Source of the DNA: Pseudomonadota bacterium
Lineage (GTDB): Bacteria > Pseudomonadota > Gammaproteobacteria > Burkholderiales > Burkholderiaceae_F
NCBI GenBank assembly: GCA_023443095.1
Contig: JAEZVV010000038.1
Coordinates: 1-39,523 of the forward strand
Reading direction: 5' to 3'
Length of the DNA: 39,523 bases
The translations under genes and the position numbers were made by a program. The notes beneath the pieces are model-generated. The model saw only the letters and a program-made list of their open reading frames with translations, was not told where the DNA came from and made no database searches. Below are positions 22,391 through 30,227 of this stretch, piece by piece (position 1 is the first letter of the stretch; every line of letters starts with the position of its first letter).

Positions 22391-23136
22391 GGCCTGGCCT
22401 CGTCTTCGCCCAGGTAGACCGCCCGCACCTGGCGGTCGGCTCTCACCGCGTCGGGCGGGCCGTCGGCGATCAGGCGCCCGCGCGACATCACCAGCACCCG
22501 TTCGGCCAAGCCGAAAACCACGTCCATGCTGTGTTCGGTGAACAACACCGTGGCGCCGCGCGCGCGCGCCTGGGCCGTCACCATCAGCATCAGGGCCAGC
22601 CGCTCGGCCGGCGCCATGCCGGCCGTGGGTTCGTCCATCAGCAGAAGGCGGGGCTGCGCCGCCAGGGCCAGAGCGAACTCGAGCCGCTTGACATCGCCGT
22701 AAGCCAGCTCGCTCGCGGCGCGTTCTCCCTGTCCCTGCAGGCCGACTTCGGCGAGCAGGGCCAGCGCCTCGTCCCGCCGCCGGTCCCAGAGCCGACGCGC
22801 CGGATCGTGTGCCTCGCCGCGCGCGGCCAGCAGCGCGAGTTGGGCGTTCTGCAACACCGTCATCGAGGAAAATACCTGCGCCACCTGGAAAGTGCGGCCG
22901 ACTCCGGCGCGGGCGCGTTCGAGCACGCTGAGGCGGGTGAGATCAAGGCCACCGAAAACCACCGTCCCGGCGTCGGCCGCCAGCTGACCGGCGAGCAGCG
23001 CAAAAAGCGTGCTTTTCCCCGCGCCATTGGGACCGATCAGGGCGTTGATGCTGCCCGCCGCGACCTCAAAACTGACTCCATCGACCGCACGCACGCCGCC
23101 GAAAGCCTTGACCAGGGCCCGGACCACGAGGCTCAT
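22387..23136 (-). CDS. livG: Branched-chain amino acid type ABC transporter ATP-binding protein LivG
   Basis: This is a 249-residue ATPase with Walker A GPNGAGKST (35-43), a LivG-type signature (ELAYGDVKRLEFALAL) and Walker B LLLMDEPTAGMAPAE. The ATG at 23136 overlaps the stop of the fused permease as ATGA, and its own stop overlaps the livF start. The frame is open 12 codons further upstream, inside the permease gene; that start was not chosen. Confidence 0.94.
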   Translation of the reverse strand: MSLVVRALVKAFGGVRAVDGVSFEVAAGSINALIGPNGAGKSTLFALLAGQLAADAGTVVFGGLDLTRLSVLERARAGVGRTFQVAQVFSSMTVLQNAQLALLAARGEAHDPARRLWDRRRDEALALLAEVGLQGQGERAASELAYGDVKRLEFALALAAQPRLLLMDEPTAGMAPAERLALMLMVTAQARARGATVLFTEHSMDVVFGLAERVLVMSRGRLIADGPPDAVRADRQVRAVYLGEDEARP

Positions 23137-24971
23137 GTCCGCCCCCTGCGGCGATCGCGCTGCCGCCACCAACCCATCAAGCCCTGAGGGAACAGCACCA
23201 CCATGGCGATGATGGTCAGCCCCAGCACCAGGCGCCAGTGTTCGGTCAGCCGCACCACTTCCGTCACCAGGCCTTGGTAGACCACCGCACCCACCACCGG
23301 GCCCGACAAGGTGTTGAGGCCGCCGAGCAGCACCATGACCAAGGCATCGACCGAGACTGGAATGCTGAGCGCAGTGGGGAACACTGCTCCCTTGAGATAG
23401 ACCTGCAAGACCCCGGCCAGGCCCGCGAACAGCCCGCCGACGACAAAAGCGGCCAGCTGCAGGCGGCGGCCGTCGATGCCGAGCGCAGCGGCCCGAGCCG
23501 GCGCGTCGCGGGTCGCGCGCAGGGCGAAGCCCGCCGGCGACAGTGCCAGCCGCCGCAGCACGAGCAGGGCCGCCAGCACGATCGCGAGCGTGAGCCAGTA
23601 ATACGTGAGCTTCGAGCTAAGCGGCGGCCACACGCCCAGGATGCCGTTGTCGCCGCCGGTCACTCCCACCCACTGGACAGCGCCCGACCACAGGATCTGC
23701 GCCAGCGCCAAAGTCAGCATCGCGGCGTAAACACCGCTCGCACGCAGGATCAGCAGGCCCGCCGTTGCGGCCAGCACCGCCGCCACGAGGGGCGCGGCGA
23801 ACAGGTTGAGGGCGAGGCCCGCGCCCAGGTGTTTGAACAGCAGCGCCGCCGCGTAGGCGCCGGCGCCAAAAAACGCGGCGTGGCCGAAGGAGACGATGCC
23901 GGCGTGGCTCATGAAGACATGCAGGCTGGCGGCAAACAGCGCCGCGATCGCGAACTCGGTGGCCAGCACCTGGGCGTAATCGCCCAGCCAGGCCGGGGCG
24001 AGCACGGCAGCGGCCGCGAGCGTCAGCCAGACCCCGGTCTCGAGCCGCGAGGCTGGACGCAAAGGCGGCGGAATCGGCCCGGCGCTGGTCTGGCCAGCCG
24101 GCTCGGGCCTGCCCTTCAGGCCGTAGGGCCGCAGCACCAGCACCACGCCCATCGCCAGGAAGATCAGGACCAGGGTCGATTGCGGCAGCCACCAGGTGCC
24201 GAAGGCATGCAGGATGCCGATGCCGAGCGCGGCCCAGAAGGCGCCAGCGACCGAGCCCAGGCCGCCGACCACAACCACGACGAAGGCCTCGACCACGATC
24301 GTCAGGTCCATCTGCAGATTGACCGTCTCGCGCGGGATCTGCAACGCGCCCGCCAGGCCGGCCAGCGCCGCTCCCAGAGCGAACACGCTGGTGAAGATCA
24401 GCGGCTCGTTGATGCCGAGCGCCCCTGCCATCTCGCGGTCCTGGGTGCAGGCGCGCACCATCACGCCCCAGCGCGTGTGCTGCAGCAGTCCGTGCAGGGC
24501 CAGAGCCACCAGCGGCCCGACCGCCAGCAGCAGCAAGGTATAGCTGGGAACGAAGGCACCCGCGATTTCGACCGCGCCCTTGAAACCGGGCGCCCGCGGC
24601 GCAAACAGCTCCTGCGGCCCCCAGATGGCGAGGGCCACGTCCTGCACCACCAGCACCACACCCCAGGTGGCCAGCAGCTGGAAGATCTCGGGCGCGCCAT
24701 AGACCCGCCGCAAAAGGCTCATCTCGACCGCCGCGCCGATCAGCCCCACCAGCAGCGCCGCCACGACCAGCGCAGCAAAGAAGGCCGGGACCGAGTCCGG
24801 CACCTGGCTCGCGAGGGTGTAGCCGAGGTAGGCGCCCAGCATGTAGAGCGAGCCGTGGGCGAAGTTCACCACCCGCGTCACGCCGAAGATGATGGTCAGG
24901 CCCGAGGCGACCAGAAACAGCGTGCTCGCCTGCGCGAGCCCGGTCAGCAGTTGGGCAAGGATCAAGTCCAC
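23133..24971 (-). CDS. Fused LivH-LivM branched-chain amino acid type ABC permease
   Basis: This is a 612-residue protein uniting the two permease subunits that are usually separate genes. Residues about 1-285 are LivH-like (LVASGLTIIFGVTRVVNFAHGSLYMLGAY; GGLGSVAGAFWAALGIGI). A 30-residue polar, proline-rich linker follows. Residues about 315-600 are LivM-like (VFMSHAGIVSFGHAAFFGAGAYAAA; GVTGGDNGI; MVLLGGLNTLSGPVVGA). Both halves carry the cytoplasmic EAA-like loops, so one chain gives the complete channel. A GTG at 24971 (DLILAQLLTGLAQAS following) resembles LivH starts; a TTG at 24992 is an alternative. It overlaps livG and lies 94 bases after the binding-protein gene. Confidence 0.93.
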   Translation of the reverse strand: MDLILAQLLTGLAQASTLFLVASGLTIIFGVTRVVNFAHGSLYMLGAYLGYTLASQVPDSVPAFFAALVVAALLVGLIGAAVEMSLLRRVYGAPEIFQLLATWGVVLVVQDVALAIWGPQELFAPRAPGFKGAVEIAGAFVPSYTLLLLAVGPLVALALHGLLQHTRWGVMVRACTQDREMAGALGINEPLIFTSVFALGAALAGLAGALQIPRETVNLQMDLTIVVEAFVVVVVGGLGSVAGAFWAALGIGILHAFGTWWLPQSTLVLIFLAMGVVLVLRPYGLKGRPEPAGQTSAGPIPPPLRPASRLETGVWLTLAAAAVLAPAWLGDYAQVLATEFAIAALFAASLHVFMSHAGIVSFGHAAFFGAGAYAAALLFKHLGAGLALNLFAAPLVAAVLAATAGLLILRASGVYAAMLTLALAQILWSGAVQWVGVTGGDNGILGVWPPLSSKLTYYWLTLAIVLAALLVLRRLALSPAGFALRATRDAPARAAALGIDGRRLQLAAFVVGGLFAGLAGVLQVYLKGAVFPTALSIPVSVDALVMVLLGGLNTLSGPVVGAVVYQGLVTEVVRLTEHWRLVLGLTIIAMVVLFPQGLMGWWRQRDRRRGRT

Positions 24972-25065
24972 TGGAAGCTGCGGCAAAGGCAAGGCGCCGG
25001 TCCCGCCGAGGCCGGGCCGTCACCCCTGGCCCTCCGCCGGTCCAAGTCCGCCATGCCTCGCTGAT

Positions 25066-26268
25066 TCAGTTGTTCGGGCGGCGGCGCGCCACCTCGGCGT
25101 CGCTGGGCAGGAAGTTCTTGCCGTCGGCATAACGCCAGTCGACCATCGTGCCCTTGCCGCCGCGCACGTCGAGACGGCCGACGTAAGCGCCCATGGTCGA
25201 CTGCTGGTCCTGGGCCCGGAAAAGTGCGGGGCCGAAAGGGGTGGCGAAGTTGAGGCCGCGCAGAGCGGCGATCAGCTTCTCGGTATCGGTCGATTTGGCC
25301 TTGAGGATCGCGGCGAAGATCGCGGCGAACGTGGCGTAACCCACGACCGACCCCATCTTCGGGTTCTCGCGCCAGCGTTTGAAATACGCGTTGAAGAACT
25401 TCACGTGTTCGGGCGTGGCGATCTGGTCCCAGGGGTAGCCGGTGACGACCCAGCCGCGCGGGGTCTCGTCCTTGAGCACGTCGAGGTACTCGGGCTCGCC
25501 CGACAGCAGGCTCACCACCGGCACGCGCGGGAACAGGCCGCGCTGGTTGCCTTCGCGCACCAGCTTGGCAAGGTCGGCGCCGAAGGTGACGTTGAAGATC
25601 GCTTCGGGACGGGCGGCAATAATCGCCTGCACGGTCGAACCGGCTTCGAGCTTGCCCTGCGCCGGCCATTGCTCGGCGACGAACTCGACGTCGGGCCGGC
25701 GCGCCTTCAGGAGCGCCTTGAAACTGGCCACCGCCGACTGGCCGTATTCGTAGTTGGGCGCGATGATCGCCCAGCGCTTGACGGGCAGCTTGGCCGCTTC
25801 CTCGACCAGCATCGCGCTTTGCATATAGGTCGACGGCCGCAGACGGAAGGTGTAGCGGTTGCCCTTGTCCCAGACCATGGCGTCGGACAGCGGTTCGGCC
25901 GCGACGAACAAGACCTTGTTGCGGGCGGCGAAATCGGCCACTGCCAGACCGACGTTCGACAGGAAGGTGCCGGCGAGCAGGTGTACCTTTTCCTTGCTCA
26001 CCAGTTCGGCCGCAAGCCGGGTAGCATCTTCGGGCCTGCCGTTGTCGTCGCGCGAAATCACCTCGACCGGTCGTCCCAGCAGTCCGCCCGCGGCGTTGAT
26101 TTCTTCGACCGCCAACTGCCAGCCCATGCGGTAGGGAACGGTGAACTGAGGGATCGTCGAATAACTGTTGACTTCGCCGATCCGGATCGCGGCAGCGCCC
26201 TGGGCACGAGTCGTGGGGAGCAGGCTGGCCAGCGCGGAGGCGGCCAGTAAGTCACGGCGGCTGATCAT
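25066..26268 (-). CDS. ABC transporter substrate-binding protein, LivJ/LivK family
   Basis: This is a 400-residue periplasmic type I binding protein. The first 25 residues are a twin-arginine-like signal (MISRRDLLAASALASLLPTTRAQG). The mature part has IRIGEVNSYS, GWQLAVEEINAAGGLLGRPVEVISRDDNGRPEDATRLA and WAIIAPNYEYGQSAVASFKALL, all typical. It should capture the substrate for the LivHMGF complex downstream. The ligand is not readable; proteins of this branch bind branched amino acids, amides, urea or aromatic acids. The start is the ATG at 26268 (a TTG precedes it). No good ribosome site is seen. It is divergent from fdxA. Confidence 0.93.
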   Translation of the reverse strand: MISRRDLLAASALASLLPTTRAQGAAAIRIGEVNSYSTIPQFTVPYRMGWQLAVEEINAAGGLLGRPVEVISRDDNGRPEDATRLAAELVSKEKVHLLAGTFLSNVGLAVADFAARNKVLFVAAEPLSDAMVWDKGNRYTFRLRPSTYMQSAMLVEEAAKLPVKRWAIIAPNYEYGQSAVASFKALLKARRPDVEFVAEQWPAQGKLEAGSTVQAIIAARPEAIFNVTFGADLAKLVREGNQRGLFPRVPVVSLLSGEPEYLDVLKDETPRGWVVTGYPWDQIATPEHVKFFNAYFKRWRENPKMGSVVGYATFAAIFAAILKAKSTDTEKLIAALRGLNFATPFGPALFRAQDQQSTMGAYVGRLDVRGGKGTMVDWRYADGKNFLPSDAEVARRRPNN

Positions 26269-26312
26269 CAAGGAAAGACCTGGGATGAGTTGGCAGGGGC
26301 AAACGTGCCCTA

Positions 26313-26338
26313 CTAGCGGTCCGCTAGAATAGCGGACT
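26313..26338. promoter_or_regulatory. Overlapping inverted repeats upstream of fdxA (candidate operator)
   Basis: Two perfect inverted repeats share an arm: CTAGCGG-T-CCGCTAG (26313-26327) and TCCGCTA-GAA-TAGCGGA (26320-26336). The hexamer TAGAAT at 26325 inside them would serve as a -10 element for fdxA, so a protein bound here would cover the promoter. No matching -35 is clear. The two structures could also form alternative RNA hairpins. Confidence 0.5.
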
Positions 26339-26381
26339 TGGTTTCACCCTGCGCCCCGGCGCCCTGCCTACGGAGAAAAGG

Positions 26382-26705
26382 ATGACGCACGTCGTCACCG
26401 AGCCCTGCATCAAGTGCAAATACACCGACTGCGTCGACGTCTGTCCGGTGGACTGCTTCCGCGAGGGCCCCAACTTCCTCGTCATCGACCCTGACGAGTG
26501 TATTGATTGCGCGGTTTGCATCCCGGAATGCCCGGTCAATGCGATCTACGCCGAAGAAGACGTTCCCGCCGACCAGCGCGAGTACACCCCGCTCAACGCC
26601 GAGCTGTCGCGCAGCTGGCCGTCGATCACTCGCATGAAGCCGCACGCACCCGACGCCGACGAATGGAAGGATGTGCGAGTCAAGAAGCACCTGCTCGAGC
26701 GATGA
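26382..26705 (+). CDS. fdxA: Seven-iron ferredoxin FdxA
   Basis: This is a 107-residue ferredoxin with one [3Fe-4S] and one [4Fe-4S] cluster, nearly the same length and pattern as Azotobacter ferredoxin I. Cysteines at 9, 17, 21, 25, 40, 43, 46 and 50 (CIKCKYTDCVDVCPVDC, CIDCAVCIPECP) include the cluster ligands. The C-terminal half (YTPLNAELSRSWPSITRMKP) is the usual cap. The ATG follows GGAGAAAAGG. The next gene encodes its likely partner, ferredoxin-NADP reductase, a pair known from Azotobacter and Pseudomonas in redox-stress and reductant supply. Confidence 0.97.
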   Translation: MTHVVTEPCIKCKYTDCVDVCPVDCFREGPNFLVIDPDECIDCAVCIPECPVNAIYAEEDVPADQREYTPLNAELSRSWPSITRMKPHAPDADEWKDVRVKKHLLER

Positions 26706-26712
26706 GTTGGCC

Positions 26713-26729
26713 GGCGGGCCCTGCCCGCC
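26713..26729 (+). other. Hairpin between fdxA and the reductase gene
   Basis: GGCGGGC and GCCCGCC form a 7-bp stem with a 3-base loop, 7 bases after the fdxA stop and 10 before the GTG of the reductase. There is no U-run. It occupies the place of the ribosome site and may lower reductase synthesis. Confidence 0.45.
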
Positions 26730-26739
26730 CTGTCGTCGA

Positions 26740-27525
26740 GTGAACGATAAATCCACCACCGAACGAATCACCTGGGTGCACCGCTGGTCTCCCGGGCTGA
26801 TTTCGTTCCGCCTCAGCCGCAGCGCCGACTATCGCTTCGCGGCCGGCCAGTTCGCCCGGCTCGGCCTGAACCTGCCCGACCCCGCCGCCCCGGATGGAAT
26901 GAAACGGGTCTCGCGGGCGTATTCGATGGTCTCGAGCCCGGAGGACGATTTTCTCGAGTTCTATCTGATCGTCATCCCCGGCGGCGAGTTTTCCTCCCGC
27001 ATCGACTCGATGGCGGTCGGCGACGAGGTCGAGGTCGAACGCAGCCCTTACGGTTTTCTCACGGTCGACCGCTTCCCCGGCGGCCGCGACCTCTGGCTGC
27101 TGGCAACCGGCACCGGGCTCTCGCCCTATCTGTCGATCGCGCGCGACCCGCTCACCTGGAGCCAGTGGGACCGGATCGTGATCGTGCATTCGGTGCGCAC
27201 CGCGGCCGAACTGGCCTATGCGGAGCAAATCGCTGAGATCGGCCGTGACCCGCGTTTTGGCGCCGCCCCCGGCAAGTCGCTGCGCTACGTCCCGGTCGTT
27301 ACCCGCGAGCCCGGGCCCTGGCTCGCCCAACGCATTCCGCAGGCGATCGAATCGGGAGCGCTGGAGTCGGCGGCCGCCTGCCGGCTCGATCCCGAGCTCT
27401 CGCGCGTGATGATCTGCGGCAACCCCGAGATGGTGAAGACCACCCGCGCCACCCTGGCCGGGCGCGGCTTCAAGTCGCCACGGCGCGGCAACCCCGGCAA
27501 CCTGGTGGTCGAAAACTACTGGTGA
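26740..27525 (+). CDS. fpr: Ferredoxin--NADP(+) reductase
   Basis: This is a 261-residue flavoprotein of the bacterial FPR class, moving electrons between NADPH and ferredoxin (presumably FdxA). The FAD-binding RxYS motif is at residues 59-62 (RAYSMVSSP), the NADP-binding ATGTGLSPYLSI at about 122-133, and MICGNPEMVKTTR near the end; it finishes in NLVVENYW, the aromatic C terminus of the class. The start is taken as the GTG at 26740, which gives the usual length; the frame is open upstream into fdxA. No good ribosome site is seen, so translation may be coupled to fdxA. Confidence 0.95.
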   Translation: MNDKSTTERITWVHRWSPGLISFRLSRSADYRFAAGQFARLGLNLPDPAAPDGMKRVSRAYSMVSSPEDDFLEFYLIVIPGGEFSSRIDSMAVGDEVEVERSPYGFLTVDRFPGGRDLWLLATGTGLSPYLSIARDPLTWSQWDRIVIVHSVRTAAELAYAEQIAEIGRDPRFGAAPGKSLRYVPVVTREPGPWLAQRIPQAIESGALESAAACRLDPELSRVMICGNPEMVKTTRATLAGRGFKSPRRGNPGNLVVENYW

Positions 27526-27556
27526 GGCCAGCGGGCGCAAGGCTATCGATTGCCGC

Positions 27557-27573
27557 GGGCCGGAAACCGGCCC
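27557..27573 (+). other. Hairpin after the ferredoxin reductase gene
   Basis: GGGCCGG and CCGGCCC form a 7-bp stem with an AAA loop, about 30 bases after the fpr stop, flanked on both sides by the palindrome ATCGAT. No U-run follows, so it is at best a Rho-dependent or weak terminator. Confidence 0.4.
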
Positions 27574-27589
27574 CATAATCGATTCGTTT

Positions 27590-27609
27590 TGCAGTGCAGC
27601 GACCGCTGC
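27590..27609. promoter_or_regulatory. TGC-rich palindromes upstream of the PHB depolymerase gene
   Basis: TGCA-G-TGCA (27590-27598) overlaps GCAGCG-AC-CGCTGC (27596-27609), directly ahead of the depolymerase ribosome site. PhaR repressors, which link PHA content to phasin expression, bind TGC-rich palindromic DNA, so this is a candidate PhaR site. phaR is not in the window and the match is not proven. Confidence 0.35.
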
Positions 27610-27632
27610 GCCATCCCCGGAGTGACTCGCCC

Positions 27633-28868
27633 GTGCTCTACCAGTTGCATGAGCTGCAAAGAAGTTTCCTGAACCCGCTCGCGGCCTGGGCCCAGGCGAG
27701 TTCGGCGCTGTTCTCCCACCCGTACAGCCCGCTCGCCTACATGCCGGTCTCAAGCCGCATGGCGGCCGGCTACGACCTGCTGCACCGGCTCGGAAAACAC
27801 TACGGCAAACCGGCCTGGAACCTGCCCGCCACGACGGTCGACGGCATCGAGGTGCCGGTCTCCGAAGAACTGGTGCTCGCCCGGCCCTTCTGCCGGCTCG
27901 TCCGCTTCCGCCGCGACTTTCCTCCCGCGATGGCGGGCCGCCCCGCCGACCCCAAGGTCCTGCTGGTCGCGCCGCTCTCGGGCCACCACGCCACCTTGCT
28001 GCGCGACACCGTGCGCGCCCTGCTGCCCCACCACGACGTATGGGTCACCGACTGGGTCGACGCCCGCCGCGTGCCGCTCGCCGCCGGCCCCTTCCACCTC
28101 GACGACTACGTCGACACGGTGATCGAGTTCACCCAGTTGCTCGGCCCCGACGTACACCTGATCTCGGTCTGCCAGCCGACCGTGCCGGTGCTCGCCGCCG
28201 TCTCCCTGATGGCTGCACGCGGCGACCCCAAGCAGCCGCGTTCGATGACCATGATGGGGGGACCGATCGACACCCGCAGAAGCCCGACCGAAGTCAATGC
28301 GCTGGCGATCCGCAAGCCCTACGAGTGGTTCGAGAACCACGTGATCTTCAAGGTCCCGAGCAGCTACCCGGGGTATCTGCGGCGGGTCTACCCCGGCTTC
28401 CTGCAACACGCCGGCTTCGTGGCGATGAACCCCGACCGGCACGTGAGTTCGCACTGGGACTACTACCTTGACCTGGTCAAGGGCGACCAGGAGGACGTAG
28501 CCTCGCACCGCCTGTTCTACGACGAATACAACGCCGTGCTCGACCTGCCGGCCGAGTATTACCTCGACACCATCAAGATCGTGTTCCAGGAGCACCGCCT
28601 GCCGCTCGGCACCTGGAGCGTGCGCGGCGAGAGGGTCGCGCCGGAGGCCATCCGCAACACGGCGCTTTTCACCATCGAAGGCGAACTCGACGACATCTCC
28701 GGCAGCGGCCAGACCCAGGCCGCCCACGACTTGTGCAAGGCCATCCCGGCTGCGCGCCAGAAACACCTCACCGCAAAGGGCGTCGGCCATTACGGCATCT
28801 TCAGCGGGCGCCGCTGGCGCGAGCAAATCGCCCCGCAGATCGCCGAGTTCATCCGCGCCAACGCCTGA
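27633..28868 (+). CDS. phaZ: Intracellular PHB/PHA depolymerase PhaZ (PhaZa1 type)
   Basis: This is a 411-residue intracellular depolymerase that mobilises native polyhydroxybutyrate granules. It matches the Cupriavidus PhaZa1 class: the N terminus LYQLHELQRSFLNPL, a cysteine nucleophile in place of serine (C180 in ISVCQPTVPVL), an aspartate near 353 (GELDDISG) and H386 (GVGHYGIFSG). There is no signal peptide, which separates it from extracellular depolymerases. The GTG at 27633 is preferred over GTG 27594 because it gives the canonical family start and has GGAGTGA before it. It supports the storage theme of the phasin and granule-region genes 10-18 kb upstream. Confidence 0.94.
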   Translation: MLYQLHELQRSFLNPLAAWAQASSALFSHPYSPLAYMPVSSRMAAGYDLLHRLGKHYGKPAWNLPATTVDGIEVPVSEELVLARPFCRLVRFRRDFPPAMAGRPADPKVLLVAPLSGHHATLLRDTVRALLPHHDVWVTDWVDARRVPLAAGPFHLDDYVDTVIEFTQLLGPDVHLISVCQPTVPVLAAVSLMAARGDPKQPRSMTMMGGPIDTRRSPTEVNALAIRKPYEWFENHVIFKVPSSYPGYLRRVYPGFLQHAGFVAMNPDRHVSSHWDYYLDLVKGDQEDVASHRLFYDEYNAVLDLPAEYYLDTIKIVFQEHRLPLGTWSVRGERVAPEAIRNTALFTIEGELDDISGSGQTQAAHDLCKAIPAARQKHLTAKGVGHYGIFSGRRWREQIAPQIAEFIRANA

Positions 28869-28886
28869 GCCGGGTTCGAGGGCGAT

Positions 28887-28906
28887 GGCGTGGCAGCTTC
28901 CACGCC
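28887..28906 (+). other. Hairpin after phaZ
   Basis: GGCGTGG and CCACGCC form a 7-bp stem with a 6-base loop, 18 bases past the phaZ stop codon and 28 before rnfB. It is followed by C-rich sequence, not U. It is possibly a pause or 3'-end-protecting structure. Confidence 0.4.
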
Positions 28907-28934
28907 CCCCGAGCCGGGGCGCGATAATTCACCC

Positions 28935-29582
28935 ATGACTGCATTTCCCCTCCTGGTCGACGCCGTCGACGAGCTGCTGCCGCAGACCCAGTGCACCCAG
29001 TGCGGCTACTCCGGCTGCCGTCCTTACGCCGAAGCGATCGCCACCGGCTCGGCAGCGATCAACCGCTGCCCGCCGGGCGGCGCGGCCGGCATCGCCAAGC
29101 TCGCCGCCCTGACCGGCCGGCCCGTCCTGCCGCTCGACCCTTTATGCGGCACCGAAGGTCCGCTCGCCGTGGCGGTGGTCGACGAGAGCCTGTGTATCGG
29201 CTGCACCCTGTGCATCCGCGCCTGCCCCACCGATGCCATCGTCGGCGCCTCCAAGCGCATGCATTCGGTCATCTCCTCGTGGTGCACCGGTTGCGAGCTG
29301 TGTATTCCGCCATGCCCGATGGACTGCATCGCCATGGTTCCAGCCGGCCGCGACTGGACCGAAACCGACGCCCGCCTTGCCCGGACCCGCTTCGTAGCCC
29401 GTGGCCAGCGGCTCGCTCGCGACCAGGCCGAGCGCGACGAGCGTCTTGGCGCCAGGGCGATCGCCCCCGCACCCAGTGCGGATACCCCGACGACCGACAC
29501 CGAAACCGTCGACCACAAGCAATCGATGATCCAGGCCGCGATGGCGCGCGCTCGCGCACGCCGCCAAGCCCGGCCGCAATGA
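28935..29582 (+). CDS. RnfB-like electron-transport ferredoxin without membrane anchor
   Basis: This is a 215-residue iron-sulfur protein resembling RnfB/RsxB. An N-terminal four-cysteine domain (C20, C23, C28, C45: CTQCGYSGC, NRCPPGG) is followed by two [4Fe-4S] ferredoxin repeats (C87, C90, C93, C97 and C117, C120, C123, C127) and a polar, alanine/arginine-rich tail. Normal RnfB begins with a membrane helix; this one begins directly at PLLVDAVDELLPQTQC, so it should be soluble. No other rnf genes are nearby. It lies 6 bases before nth, an arrangement familiar in betaproteobacteria. Electron donor and acceptor are unknown; supplying clusters or reductant to the Fe-S enzyme Nth is a tempting but untested idea. 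Confidence 0.87.
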   Translation: MTAFPLLVDAVDELLPQTQCTQCGYSGCRPYAEAIATGSAAINRCPPGGAAGIAKLAALTGRPVLPLDPLCGTEGPLAVAVVDESLCIGCTLCIRACPTDAIVGASKRMHSVISSWCTGCELCIPPCPMDCIAMVPAGRDWTETDARLARTRFVARGQRLARDQAERDERLGARAIAPAPSADTPTTDTETVDHKQSMIQAAMARARARRQARPQ

Positions 29583-29588
29583 CCCCTC

Positions 29589-30227
29589 ATGAACGCCGAA
29601 AAACGCTTCCAGATCTTCGAGCGCCTGCGCGCAATCGACCCCCACCCCAAGAGCGAACTCGAATACCACTCGCCTTTCGAATTGCTGGTGGCGGTGGTGC
29701 TCTCGGCCCAGGCCACTGACAAGGGGGTCAATCTCGCCACCCGCCAGCTGTTCCCGGTGGCCAACACCCCGGCGGCGATCGCCGCCCTTGGCGCCGAGGG
29801 CCTGATCCCCTACCTGAAGACGATCGGCCTCTTCCGCAACAAGGCGAAAAACGTCGCGCGGCTGGCGGAAATCCTCCGCGACCAGCACGGCGGCGAGGTG
29901 CCGCACGACCGCGCCGCGCTCGAAGCCCTGCCGGGCGTGGGCCGCAAGACCGCCAACGTGGTGCTCAACATCGTTTTCGGCGAACCGACGATAGCGGTCG
30001 ACACCCACATCTTCCGCGTCGCCAACCGCACCGGCCTCGCCCCCGGCAAGACGGTCGACGAAGTCGAGCGCAAACTGCTCAAGTCCACCCCGCCCGAGTT
30101 CCTGCACAACGCCCACCACTGGCTGATCCTGCACGGCCGCTACGTGTGCAAGGCGCGCAAGCCCGAATGCTGGCGCTGCCCGATCAAGACGCTGTGCGAG
30201 TTCAAGACCAAGGTACTGGAACCCTGA
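29589..30227 (+). CDS. nth: Endonuclease III (DNA glycosylase/AP lyase)
   Basis: This is a 212-residue base-excision repair enzyme removing oxidised pyrimidines. The helix-hairpin-helix LPGVGRKTANVVL contains the catalytic K120, and D138 lies in VDTHIFRVANR. The [4Fe-4S] ligands are C187, C194, C197 and C203 (C-x6-C-x2-C-x5-C). These positions equal those of the E. coli enzyme, so the gene is intact. It starts 6 bases after the RnfB-like gene, and its TGA overlaps the ATG of the DUF1841 gene. Confidence 0.98.
   Translation: MNAEKRFQIFERLRAIDPHPKSELEYHSPFELLVAVVLSAQATDKGVNLATRQLFPVANTPAAIAALGAEGLIPYLKTIGLFRNKAKNVARLAEILRDQHGGEVPHDRAALEALPGVGRKTANVVLNIVFGEPTIAVDTHIFRVANRTGLAPGKTVDEVERKLLKSTPPEFLHNAHHWLILHGRYVCKARKPECWRCPIKTLCEFKTKVLEP

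Noticed and set aside
23238..25064. 608-codon plus-strand frame opposite the fused permease
   Set aside because: Q/R/H-rich antisense shadow of conserved transmembrane coding sequence.
28887..28906. Intrinsic terminator after phaZ
   Set aside because: The stem is good but it is followed by C residues, not a U-run; kept only as a hairpin.
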